This document shows positions 26,701-38,434 of a stretch of 64,000 bases of DNA, piece by piece. The DNA is from Dactylonectria macrodidyma (lineage: Eukaryota > Ascomycota > Sordariomycetes > Hypocreales > Nectriaceae). The notes under the pieces are model-generated. The model did no database searches and was not told the DNA's origin. It saw only the letters and a list, made by a program, of their open reading frames with translations. The stretch lies in assembly GCA_020744425.1 (NCBI GenBank), contig JAGMUV010000003.1, positions 1,488,001 to 1,552,000 on the forward strand, read 5' to 3'. A program made the translations under genes and the position numbers. Position 1 is the first letter of the stretch; the number at the start of each line of letters is the position of its first letter.

Positions 26701-29700
26701 ACTCATTGCGCATCTTGTTCCTGAGGGGCTTGGTCATCTGCTTCTCGTTGTCGAATCCAAGAATGCTGGCAATAAAGTCATCCTTTCGCACCACTGCCTG
26801 GACAGCCTTCCAGTCGGCGATCTTGTGGCTGAGCAATGCGCAGACCGCGTCTAGTGCCAAGCGGACGCCCTGAGGCGGGTTACCCATGGATCTGATTTCG
26901 GTCAAATGCTGACGCTTGATGTTGCTGACACTGGCCCTGGCCTCCTCAACAGCGGGCTCTGCCTTCGCAAGGTCCTCCAATACGACCTTCTTTCGCGTTG
27001 CTACTTCGTATTCCTGCTTCTCCAGCGCCGCCTGGATCTCCAGCGACGTGCTCTTCCTCTGCTCGGCCTCACGTTGGTCGGCAACCATGCGCTGCAGCTT
27101 CTCGTTCGCCTCCGCATCTTTCTGTTCCAGTTGTGTCTTCTTGTCGGCCAGGCTCACACGGAGATCTCGAACTTTGTCCACAGTGTCCCTAAGTTTTTCG
27201 AGACCGACGTTGAGATGGCGCTGCTGCTCTTCGAGATCCTCACGCTTTTCGTTGTACAGGGTGACAAACTGTGCGACAAAGTCGAGGAAGTGTCGAGGTG
27301 TAAGGAACGTGACCTTGCCTTGCTGCTTGAGGAGTTTCTCGTTGTATCGCTGCAGCGAATAGTGGATGTACACCATGGAGTTGACGACAGTTTCACGGTG
27401 AGAGGGCGGTAACTGAAGACCGCGATAAGCAACCGGGATGGTGTCGGGGCAGTTGAAGGTCGTTCGATCCAAATCGATCTTCTGGGTCAGTTCATGACCG
27501 ACTTGGAAAAGGGCTTGGTCAGACCAGTCTCCGAACCAGTTGAGCACACATCGGTTGAACAAGGCAGGACTGGTGGCTGCTTTGGAAGAGAGGCCATCCT
27601 CTGGCGGGTTCATCGTGAAGACGACGTGGAGGTTCTTGACGATCTGCTGCGTGAACCACTTGTACAACTCCTCGGGCGAGTCCAGATGCAGGTTTTGTCG
27701 CTGGGCGCCTTCCTTGCAAGCTGTCATGAGGGCTGCATACTCATCTCCCTCGAACAGACCGGGGACTTCGGCGTTGGCTAGCAGCGTGTTCATTCTCTCG
27801 AGGAAACCCGAGTCCAGAACGTTGGACTCGTCCATGATGAAGCAGATCTTCTCACCCTTGCAGCCGCAACGGCGAAGAACATCTCGGAGGTCGTCATCGA
27901 AGTCTTCAGCGGAGTACCTGCCATGGACCTTGATCTGGAAGACCTTCAGTCCATTCATCCACGCCACGAACCGGGAAAGCGTAGTCTTGCCACTACCGCT
28001 GACACCAATAAGAATCAAGTGTCCCTGAGGTTGTCGGAAGACACGATCAATGCGCAAAACATGCTCCAGGACGTCGTTGAAGAGGATCAAGGGGACATCA
28101 ACCTCTTCCTCGCAGAAGGTCTTCAATCTAGCCTTGACAAAGTCTCTCAGTTGCTCGCGATGAACTGGGACATAGTTCTTAGACAGCCAATTAGAGAAGA
28201 GAATGGGGCCACCAAGGGCCTTTTCCTCGTCAAGCGTCGGGAAGTGCTCTAACGCGATCTTCCGAACGGTGTCGTCGGTCCACTTCCGTTCATCCTCAGC
28301 GACCAAGCGATCCTGGAAGAGCCGGAGAGCCTCGTGAGCCCAGATGCGGATGAGACCCTCAATGGACAAAGTCTCTAGCGGCCGGATAGCCTCGTATACA
28401 CCACGGACCCAGCGAGTCAACTCACGAGGACTGTATACGTAGTGGGGCTGGATCTTGGGCGTGAACCTCTTTTGAGATTCGAGATAGAAGCGAACCATGG
28501 CGTGTGTGAGAGGCTCCGCATATCCACGAAGGGACGGGATGATCTTGAGCACCGCGGTGTTGAATGTGCCATAAATCTGGTTGAGAGACAGCTCGCCAGG
28601 GTAATCAACCATGATGAGGGGCGCATGGCGTAGGAATCGGGCACCCATAGGAGTGCGGCCAGCGTCGGTGGGAGGGTTACAGGCGCCAACGAATTGAATG
28701 CGATCGAGAGTAACCCAGGACTTGTCGGAAGTCCGCCAGAAGCCATTGTGCTCAACAAGCTGGCGTAGGAAAGAGATGGCTCGTTGGGTTCCATACTTGT
28801 CAGGTGCGGGTAAGTTGATTTCGTCACAGAAAATGACCAGCCATCGGCCAATCTGTGTGGGCGAAAGCATGACGCCATTGAGTGTCTTCTTGTACTCGCA
28901 GTACTGCTCGAACGTCTTGATCAAGAGGTCGGGGGTTGTCGCGCTGGAGAAGTTAAGGCCAACAACCTCCATGTTGGGCAGTTTGCGCAGCGCACTGAAC
29001 AGAGTCATTGTTTTACCCGAACCGGGGGGACCACAAAGCAGCAAAGGCTTGTGCTCAGCCAGCCAGGAATAGAGAACATCCTCGTGTCGGACCGTGTCGA
29101 GCGTGGGGATGACAACATCTGTCTGAGTGATGGAGTGAGTGTTGACCTCAACGGTAGGGACTTGGCTCTGCCAGGACGACCACTCAGCCTTAGGGAGCGT
29201 AACATCGAAGTCAATCAGAGAACTCGTGCCATCAAGTGGCGGGGACCCGAAGTTGGCAAAGGCGCAGATCTCGTCGCCGAATGCCTTTCGGTCGTTGAGA
29301 GGGCAATCACCAGTCAATGCCCACACGAGAGCCAACAGGAGCTTCTTTGACGCAAAGGCTTCAATCTGCTCGGGATCGAGTAGGAAATCAGAGTGCTGTG
29401 CGTTATACTCGATTACATCTCTTACCGCCTTGTTCAGCAGCGAGAACAAAGTGCCGAGCACACGAGCAACTGTGAAGTCCATGATGTGGTTGTAGCGCTC
29501 GGCCCGCTTCAAGGCGTCGAGCATGAAGTTATCCTCGGTCAGGTACACATTGAGAAGATCAGCAAACTGAGCCTGAACAGCCAATGCCTTGGCGGGATTG
29601 TGTCCCGTCGTGACACTATCTTCATCCAAGTCTTCGAAGGGAACGCTGCGAAGAGTCTCCAGATAGTTGGTAACCATCATGTCAGGGGAGACAGTGTCCT

Positions 29701-32700
29701 CGCTGAACCACACCATACCACATCGACTGACAGTGGCAAGGGTAGCGTATTTGAGTGTTTCGACTTCGAACATGATTCGGACATTGGAAGGCAGGTTGAG
29801 ACGCTCACCATTGGGCAGGGTAAGCAGCTTGTTGTCATCGAGTACACTGTTCAAGTTCTCAACCCATTCGGGATCCACATCACCGTCAAAGACGATCCAG
29901 TGTCGCTTGGAATCCTCACCACGAAGATTGTCGACAATCTTGCGCAGGATGCTCGTGAACAGGCCGTCCGTCCATTCGCGAGTAGTTGAGTCGAGGTTGC
30001 CGTACAGAGCTTCCTTCGACATGACCTTTGAATCGATGACATGCGAGACACCCTCGACACCCTCGACCTTTTGAAGAGCATCTAGTAGGAGCCTCCAGGC
30101 GGCGGATTTTCCGGAGCCAGAGTTACCCACCATCATAACACCATGGTGAATCTTCTGGATTTGGTACAGCTGAAGAACCTTGGTCATCCAGAGTTCATTG
30201 ACGACCAAGTGGCGCTCAGCAGCAAGGGAACGAATTGCATCTTCCAGAGCCTCCAGATTAGCAGGAACGTAGTCCACGCCAGGGAAGCATACGCCCTCAA
30301 TAGATGTCATGATATCGACATCAGACTTGATCAACTTAGGCGCAATGGTTTCGCGAATGCTCTGCACGATAATCTCAGGCTCGACAACCTCTTGTGTACC
30401 ACCAAGGTCGCCTTGACTCAAGCGAGCGCGCTTGAGGCCGCCAGAGCTGACCAGGACACTCTTTAGTGCACGCAAGCCAAAGTCGTAATGAGCCTGTTTC
30501 GAAAGCTTGCTAGAACACTGGTCGAAGAAGGGCACTGTCTGCTTCGAGAGTTGCTTGGCTTGGTTGAAGCCCTGGGAGTAGAGCATGACCTCCGCAATGA
30601 GTTCCTTGTCGGGCTTTGACATGGCCACACTGCGGAAAAGCTTCTTCAAGTTATCGGGCAGGTTGGAGCGGCCTGCATAACCAGGGTTCATAGTGATGAA
30701 GATACCAGTGTTCTCGTTGACGTGAAGCTGGCGACCGACAAGCTCAATCTGGGCCTGGTCATCCTCCACACCTTGTTTGAGACCCAGCTGAATGTTCTGG
30801 ATCTGCTGCGAGACAGCTGACAAAATACGCTCTTCAAGACGGTTGAACTCGTCGAAACATCCCCAAGCACCAACTTGGCAAATACCCAAGAAGATTCGAC
30901 CCATGGCCTGGAAATCAAAGGTATCGTCACAACAAAAGACGAGGGTGAATCTACCCAGCTGCAAACCGAGGGCTTTGACTGATTCTGTCTTACCCGTACC
31001 GGCAGGGCCATAAGGCGAACCACCAAGACGTTGGCACAGAGCCTGAGTAAGAGTGAGGAAGCATCTGTCGGTAAGGGGGGTGCGGACAAGCCGATCTGGA
31101 ACACCCAGGTACTCGAAACCGTAGTTGAGCTTGGCATTGGCCATCTTGACGTAGAGACGGTTGAGGAAGTCGCCTTCGGGGTTGTACACATAGCGCATCT
31201 GTAGCTGCCAAAAGTAGTGGCTAGGAGACTCTGCCTTAGCGTTGAAGAGCTTCTCGATTGTGTCACGTTGATGGACACACTCGGTGATGAGTTGTTCGCA
31301 CTTCTTTCGCTGGATTATTTCAAGGTCTCCCAGAACAGTATCAGCCAAGACACGGAGGACCTCCACCTCGAGTTCAAACAGTGCCTTCAATGTCTGGCCA
31401 CCAGCCGCCAGCGACTTCTCAACAGCAGTCGTCCAAGCAACCTGCGTGGCAAGAACCACAATCTGGCTAGGGAAGGCATCCATGAATTGGCTGAGAGCGG
31501 CACGGTCAATTGTCTCCGATTCAAAAATTGGTGTATACTGATCGACAGCTTCTGCCAGCAACTCCGCGAGTGTCGACTTCATTCCGCCTTCCAAGAGCGC
31601 CAACCAGTCATTGATTCTGGGGGTCTTGGCCAGGGAAATCTCCTTCTTCAATCGGACAGCCTCACCCTCTTTGGACGTGAAGCCGGAGATGACGGCCTCG
31701 TCATCCATGATGAGACCAGACAAGCCAGCAAACATCTTCTTGAAGTGCTTGGCAATACGTAGGGTATCGTTGCTGTTACCAATCATCTCCAGCAAATCCT
31801 CGTCACCGACGAAGTAGAATCGGGGGAACGAAACTCGCTCCTTTTCCAGGTACTCGCCAAGAGCCTTCTGGATCTTATTGAGCATCTCCGCTAGTCGCTC
31901 AAGAGACTTCTGCACATTGGGGATGTTCAAGACATCAAGGACATAGGGCGTCTTGTTGGCCTTCTTCATGACGGCAAGAAATTCGCTGTTGATGTTTTGG
32001 AAACGGCCCGACTCGATGGGAAGAAGGTGCTTGATATCCAGATTGCCGGTAAATACACCTTCGAGATACACCCACTGGCGTTGAACATCAATCCACACGT
32101 CGAACAGAACGTGCACGCGATTCAGCTTGTCCTCCCAGGAAACAGCCTCCTCTTCAAATTCTTTGTAGTAAGGCGAGTGTTTCATAGCCTGCAAAGAGTT
32201 CAAATTCTCGCTGCACTTGGCGAAGAGATCATCCCAGCCACGGATTAGCCGGCATTTATTTTGGTATCCGACCATTTCCAAGGCATAGTTCTGCCAGGTC
32301 TCACGAACCTGCTTAAGGAACTCCTCCAGGGCCATCTCCCCTTGTGCCTGGGCGATGATGTCCTTCACGATGACTTCTGTGGCGACCAGGTTAAGGTCCC
32401 AAACGTCACCCAGAGTCATGGAGCTGGGAGAGAAGCGCTTCTGTGGTTTGATTTGCTTGTAAATCTTCTGCCAATGTCGTTCACGGATGGCATCAGACTT
32501 GAGATCGGAGAGAATAGGATTGACCTTGAGGAAGCCACGTAGAATACCCTGGACGTGCTCAAAGGCAGCGTATTGTCTCATTCTGCTGGGCATCTCCTTG
32601 GTGCTTTTGATGAGATCATCTACCTTGGACCGAATCTTGCGAGGCTGGACGGCAGTCCATAAGATATCGCGGGTCTCGTTCAGACTCGCCCAGATGGTCG

Positions 32701-35700
32701 ATAAATTAGACCAGACAGACTGGAAGTCGCGGATCTCCTCGAGGGTGGCTTCCAGGGAGTTGTCGTTATTGATAGGGATATCAAGTGCCTCCTTTGCTTT
32801 CACAACCATCTGGGAATCGTGTTGCAACTTGGAAATGCGTTGCTCGAAGGAGCTAAGAGTAGCCGAAGCAACGTCCGGTTGAATAGTTCCGGACACTGGC
32901 TTCTCTTCATTCCATTGAGCAGCAATCTCGGCAATTCGCTCGTTCACAAGCTTGTCCTCGGTGAAGATCTTGGCCCGCAGCGCATCAGTCTGTTCCTGGA
33001 CGATCCTGGACTTCTTTTCCAGAATCTCCTTGAGCGCTTCCCATTGACTGTCGATCTGTTCGATATGCAGCCAGTCATTGGGGAACTGGTATCGTTGTCT
33101 GACCAGTGTCGACTGTCCTTGGCGGAACATGTCGATTTCAGGTGCCCATGTCTTGACGTTGCGCTTGCAGCTCTGGACAACAGTGATGAATTGGACGGCT
33201 TGGGCAGTTGACGATGCGTCTGAACTTTGGCCCTCGAGATCCTTACGAGCCTTCTCAATGTCTGCGTTGACGTCTCGCATGCGGTTGCCGAGACGACTAG
33301 CAAACTTCATGAGGATCTCGTGCTGCCACTGATCATACTTGGCGTTGACCTTAGTCTGAACCTGGTCATAGTCGATAGTTAGGTGTCCAAATGCACGGCT
33401 AACCTCCTGCGTGTCAAAGGTCGACCGAGTCTTGCGAATCTCTTGGAGAAGCTGCAGCCATCGGGGAAGCTGCTCGCCAAGAGCATCATAAACCTGCTCA
33501 GACTGAAGATCCCAGAGCGATTGAAATTGAAGCCACTTATCGACGTAGCCACTGATTTCTGAAAGCTTGTTCTCTACGGATACGTACACACGTTGGAGTA
33601 GTTCGGCGCACTCTGAAGGCAGATCGGTAAAGCGAGGCTCGTCATTGGCAGTGGTAATAAGACTCATCTGGTACCGAGTGGCCTTGATCTTACGGAGATT
33701 ACAGACAATTCCGATCCACTCGTGGAGATGCAGGAACCAGCCAGCACGAGCGTATTCCAGTGGGGGGTCGAGGTAGATGACTTGATTGCGCATGGCGAGT
33801 TCCAGTACAAGGCGCTTCATAGTAGGGCCCTCTGATTTTCCGTCCTCGGGGGTGGTCTGCTTGCGTCTCTCGTCCTCAATTGTGTCGTCTTCAAAGGCAG
33901 AAATCCAGGACAAGACGGCACTCTGAAGACGAATGAGGAGAATCGACTGAACTTGGGCGTTCAGAGCTCGCACCCAGAAGTCAAGGTTCACATATTGCTC
34001 CAAGTTCAACTGGTCAACAGCGGACTGGATCGTATCCAGGCGGGACTGGAAGGCTGCCTCGTCATAAGCACATGTGTTAAGCTCCTTGAGCGCCTGTTCG
34101 ACAGTAGTGTGGATGAAGTTCAGCGAAACAGCCTTGCTCTGGAGTACAGACACTGCGGCGGCAAAGCCTCGAATAAACATGCCGTGCTTGCTCTCAGTGT
34201 TCTTGGTGAGACCAAAGTCGGTAGCAGTGGGGAGGAGTGGCCGGCCTTGCCTTGGGTCAGAGTAGAAGAGCTCATGAGAGTTGATGAAGGATTCCCATCG
34301 GAGTGGGACGCCTTCGCTAATCAATTTGTAGACGTCGTTTCGGTATCCGTTAAGAAGAATGGATTCCTCTCCCATGACTGAAATCTGTCGCAGAGTCTGC
34401 GAGAGGGTTCTTACACTCTCCATGAGGCTGACGGCATAGGGGTAAACTCGCTTCGCATCCTTCGACACCGTCGTGACTGCGTGAGGTACCGAGTAGGATT
34501 GCCAGGTCAGGTTGCGTGTTTCCTTGAACAAGGTGATGATTTGAGGATCAAAGTTAACAGCCAACTCAAGGATGCCACCAGCAGATCGAACACGCAAGAT
34601 TTCGAAAAGCTGGCCGGAGATGGAGATCTTGCGCCGGTTGACATCAGCCAGCCACGCGTCGTAAATTCGACCAGTGTCAAGTTTCTGCTTGAACAACTCG
34701 CTCTCCTCTTGAAGCTTCTGCCCTTCGGCATGAAGATTCCAGTCGGGGCCAAGCACGGCCTCAACCTTCCTCATGTAGCCTTCCAACTGGAACTCGATTT
34801 GGCGAGCCCAGATGATAGCACCTGACACAGGAGGGAGGTCTCGCAACTGTGCCATTGCGTGAGTCTCTGAATGTCCATACTGCTGCTTGAACCGCTCGTG
34901 CAGTCCGTTGATGGCTTGCTTAACGTGAGTCATCAATTGGTTCTGGTACTCTTGGATGGCTCCGCGAATCTTGGGCCGCACGAAAAGAGCGTTGAACTTG
35001 GAGAAAACTCGGAACATTTCGTTTGCAGTCTTGGCCGTGGCTAGTCGATCTCGGAGCCTGGCGATGATGGAGTTCTCGACCCTGGTCGTCCGCTCATTGT
35101 ACAGGTTCTCTGCTCGGACCCAGCGGTCCTTGCCCTGGTCGGTGACGTCCAACAAATCAACGTTCAAGAGAGCATCCCAAGCTTGCTTCACTTCCTCAAC
35201 GGCATCGACGTCGCCCATTTCCTCCATAACAGCGCCATTCGCACCATTCGCCTCAGTGACACCAGGGATGGTGGCCTGGGGGCCAAGCACGTTGACGATG
35301 GTGCGCTGGAGCTGCTCGTGGTTGTCGCGGAAAGTGCTGACGTACTTAATCCTGGCCTCAAGCTCCGAGTGCTTCTTGTTGATCTTGATGGGGATGAACT
35401 TCTCGTTTCGGCGACGAGTCACCTCACGGGCCACATTGGTGAACTCTTTGAGGTGCTCCTCCCAGGTCCTAAATATTTTGTCGCATGTTGACATAATGTC
35501 TTGGAACTGCTGGTAATCGAGGTTCACCAGCTCCGTGCCGGGAAGTAGGCGATGAAGCACATCGTCCAGGTCAGCAGAAATAGCCTCGACAAGAGGCAGC
35601 GCTCTTCGAATTGGGTAAGGACAAATCCTTAGCTTCTTGTTCAGATGCACGAAAATCTGTCCAATAGCTTCCTGTGCCTTTAAGAGTGACGTAGCGGACA

Positions 35701-36886
35701 GCAGCTCATCCAAGGGAAAGTCTCGCATGAGCTGGTTGTACTTCTGGACCTTCTCCATAGCTTCCTTCAAGCCAGTATCGGCCGTGAAACTGACGGTGGC
35801 CTGGAAACGCTTGGCGTGCTTCAGAATCTCTAGAGTAAGCAGAACTCCTTCGCTCCTCAGCTGGCCCTCAATACCCTCCAGTGCCGACTCCATCGACAAC
35901 CAGAAGTTAACTTCCTGGCTGGCAGTGCTGAACTCCTGATTCGCACTTGAGGAAGGATCCTTGGTCAACTTGGTGATGCCCTGGATCGACTTGATCCATG
36001 TATTCACATTCGCCTGCAGTCGGTTAAGAAAGGTACTGTCTTGGAGAAGATGTTGAGGGATCGCATCGATAGTCGGTCGGGTATGACCGGCCTCGGCGTT
36101 GTCGAGGACGTTCTGAACGATGGAGTGGAAGGCAAGCGAAATTTCGGGGATATCGACATTTTGCTGGAGGTGCAGCAGACTCAGCTCCAGATCGTTGAGT
36201 CGCTTTTTTGTTACGGGAATGCCCGTCTTGGCGTCAACATCAGTTCGTCCCCTCGACCCGTTGGCCAGCTGCATGCTCTTGGTGTTTGCGTCGAAATACG
36301 GCACCAAGGCATGGTGGACATGAGAATGAAGCACCTCGAAAGGTGAAAGGGCCGTGCCTTGATCTCCAACGGCGGCGAGGGAGGCAGGGCCAGGCAAATT
36401 AGTAATGAATATCTGTGAAGTAAGGGATCGGGTCGGGTCGATTGGTTGGGGAGGTTTGAGAAGGACGAGCGAGGCCGCCGTAGTCGGCGACGAGGAGATC
36501 TCGGTCGAGAGAGTGTAGTTATAGGCGGTAGGAACTGTCCATCTAGTATCAGCAAGGCCGTCTGGCTCCAACGGGGACGAGAAAGTCAACGTACCATTGG
36601 TATCAGCACCCGATTCTACTGTCGAGTTGGCAATATCCTTTTGAATGTACAGGACGTTCTGGGAATCGCTCGCAAACCGAGTACAGCGCGAAATGGTGTC
36701 TGCATAACGACCCTTGTGCAACAGGCTGCCAACCTGCTCGAGATCGTCTCGTGTAGCGCCGAGGGCGATGCTACAGACAGCCGCCAAGTGTTCAACCACG
36801 CGTTCGGGGTCGATGGTCGGGAACGGTGCTGGGGCGGCAACGCCATTAGCAGCAGGGCCTGGCGCCGTAGCCGAAGTGACCTCCAT
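23739..36886 (-). CDS. dyn1: cytoplasmic dynein heavy chain
   Basis: The motor subunit of cytoplasmic dynein, driving minus-end transport, nuclear positioning and endosome movement in hyphae. Main exons on the minus strand run from 36886 to 24233 and from 24179 to 23739, around a 53-base intron. A further in-frame 60-base intron at 36535-36594 is likely (GTACGT...CTGAT...GACAG), giving 4344 residues; retained it would be 4364. The N-terminal tail and linker cover about residues 1-1850. P-loops lie near 1960 ([11 protein letters not shown]1, with CFDEFNR Walker B), 2253 ([11 protein letters not shown]2), 2618 ([11 protein letters not shown]3) and 2960 ([11 protein letters not shown]4). A long charged coiled-coil stalk starts near 3207, the microtubule-binding region lies about 3320-3440, and the returning helix ends near 3520, followed by AAA5, AAA6 and the C-terminal domain. 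Length and order match fungal nudA/ro-1 orthologues. Confidence 0.97.
36535..36594 (-). other. probable 60-base stopless intron in the dynein gene
   Basis: On the minus strand the segment starts GTACGT, has a CTGAT branch-like site and ends GACAG. It is a multiple of three without stop codon, so it can be read through. The encoded 20 residues interrupt the tail domain just before AYNYTLSTE. Confidence 0.7.
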
Positions 36887-38434
36887 GGTGGTCGGGATAT
36901 ACAGCGGCGAAAGATGAGAGTGTAATGAGGAACTCAGCGGCGCTCAGTCATCTCCAGGTCGTCGACTCAAGGTGGGTCAGAATGGAGGAGGTCTGAGAGG
37001 GATCGGTTTCGAGAGGGGAGCTCAGGGACGAGGAGCTGTCGAGAGGTGTAACAGGAAACAAGCTCAGTGCAGGGCGCGGAAAATGTCTAGTAAAAGGAGC
37101 GTGGGTTTCGATGATTTCGAGAGGTCGTGTGATGGTAATGGGAGGTGATTACGCAGTGTACAAGAAGAGATGAGGTTATCCAACAAGGAGTGTTGACTTT
37201 GGATATCTTCGTCTGCCGGATTTACGCGACCAAACCCAAGGGGACCCCTGTCGCGACGGGACGGCATGTGTCAAGACTCAGGAGGCGTCACAGAGGAAGC
37301 TTGCGGGAGGGACAGTTGGACCGCCTGTGGCCACTGGCCAGGCACCCTACGCAAGCGGCAAGCCTACTATGATGAGCCACTGAAACCCATTGAAGGTCGC
37401 CCTGTGGGGAACCCGTCCACTGGCACACTGGCTGTCCGGCTCGAACCAGCCCGGAGCCAATCTGAGCGTAATTGTTGATTGCCCATGATTGGCTCCATCC
37501 ACCCCCAGGGGCTCTCCAGTGTGGACCTCTGCCATGCTGGCGGTTTGGTTGCAGGGGTGTGAGGAAATGAACCCTCTACAGTGGCATCTGAGGGGACACT
37601 GGCATTGGATCATGATTCTGCAGCAATGTACGTTGTATGTACACTGTGTGTTCCATGTCTAGTAGGTACGTAGCTCAGAGTATTTAGTGGCCTAGGCTTG
37701 TCCATCGAAATCTCACCCCCCCCAGCCGACAATCTCTGACGTCTAGAAAGAATCTGGACCCTCGAAATCAGGACAGAGGTGATAATTCACAGGATAGTGG
37801 GACCTTCAAGGCACCCATTTCTTTTGTCAGTTTAGTACCTAGCCCAGGCCCCCGCACAAACTATATCCCGCCAAACTATAGCCCAAACTTCCCGCAAAAC
37901 TAACATCTGCTCCTCCAAACCCTGCGTCTCAAACTTCAATATCACGTAGTCCACCCTATTGGACTTATACAGATATCTGAAAATAACTAAGGAGACAGGA
38001 ACGTCCTAAGCAGGCTCATCCAAGATCTGCGGCCCCAATCCAGCATTATGGTCGCGTAAAAGTTACTCGTAGAAAACATCCAAAGCCTGTCGCGAACTTC
38101 ACTTCAAGAGTACGCAAACAAGCATGTACATTGCCGTTCAATAGTTCCCAGTGTCTACGGACCAATACGAGAACTACATGCCCCAAGGTCCGAAAAAAGA
38201 GAGTCATCAGTCCCAATTCCAAGAAACAAACATGCCGCCCACTTGCCCAAGATAGTTCTGATAGGGACGCTCCCAATCAGACAGACCTTCACCACCAGAC
38301 GAACAAAACAAACGCAAAAACCTGCAGTCGTCCCAAACAACCAACGCCCGTGTAACCGATTTGACAAAATCATCCCACCCCGCGTCCCTAGCCATGCAGA
38401 CCAACAAGACCGACCGATGCGCCAGATCGAGACT
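36887..38434. other. spacer between dynein promoter and the FAR1-like gene 3' end
   Basis: About 1.55 kb with only short frames. The first 250 bases next to the dynein ATG are likely its promoter and 5' leader. A TAGGTACGTAG motif lies at 37663-37673. No gene supported. Confidence 0.55.

Noticed and set aside
24861..36925. Many plus-strand frames of 60-200 codons across the dynein gene
   Set aside because: They are shadows of the long coding exon on minus; none resembles a known protein.
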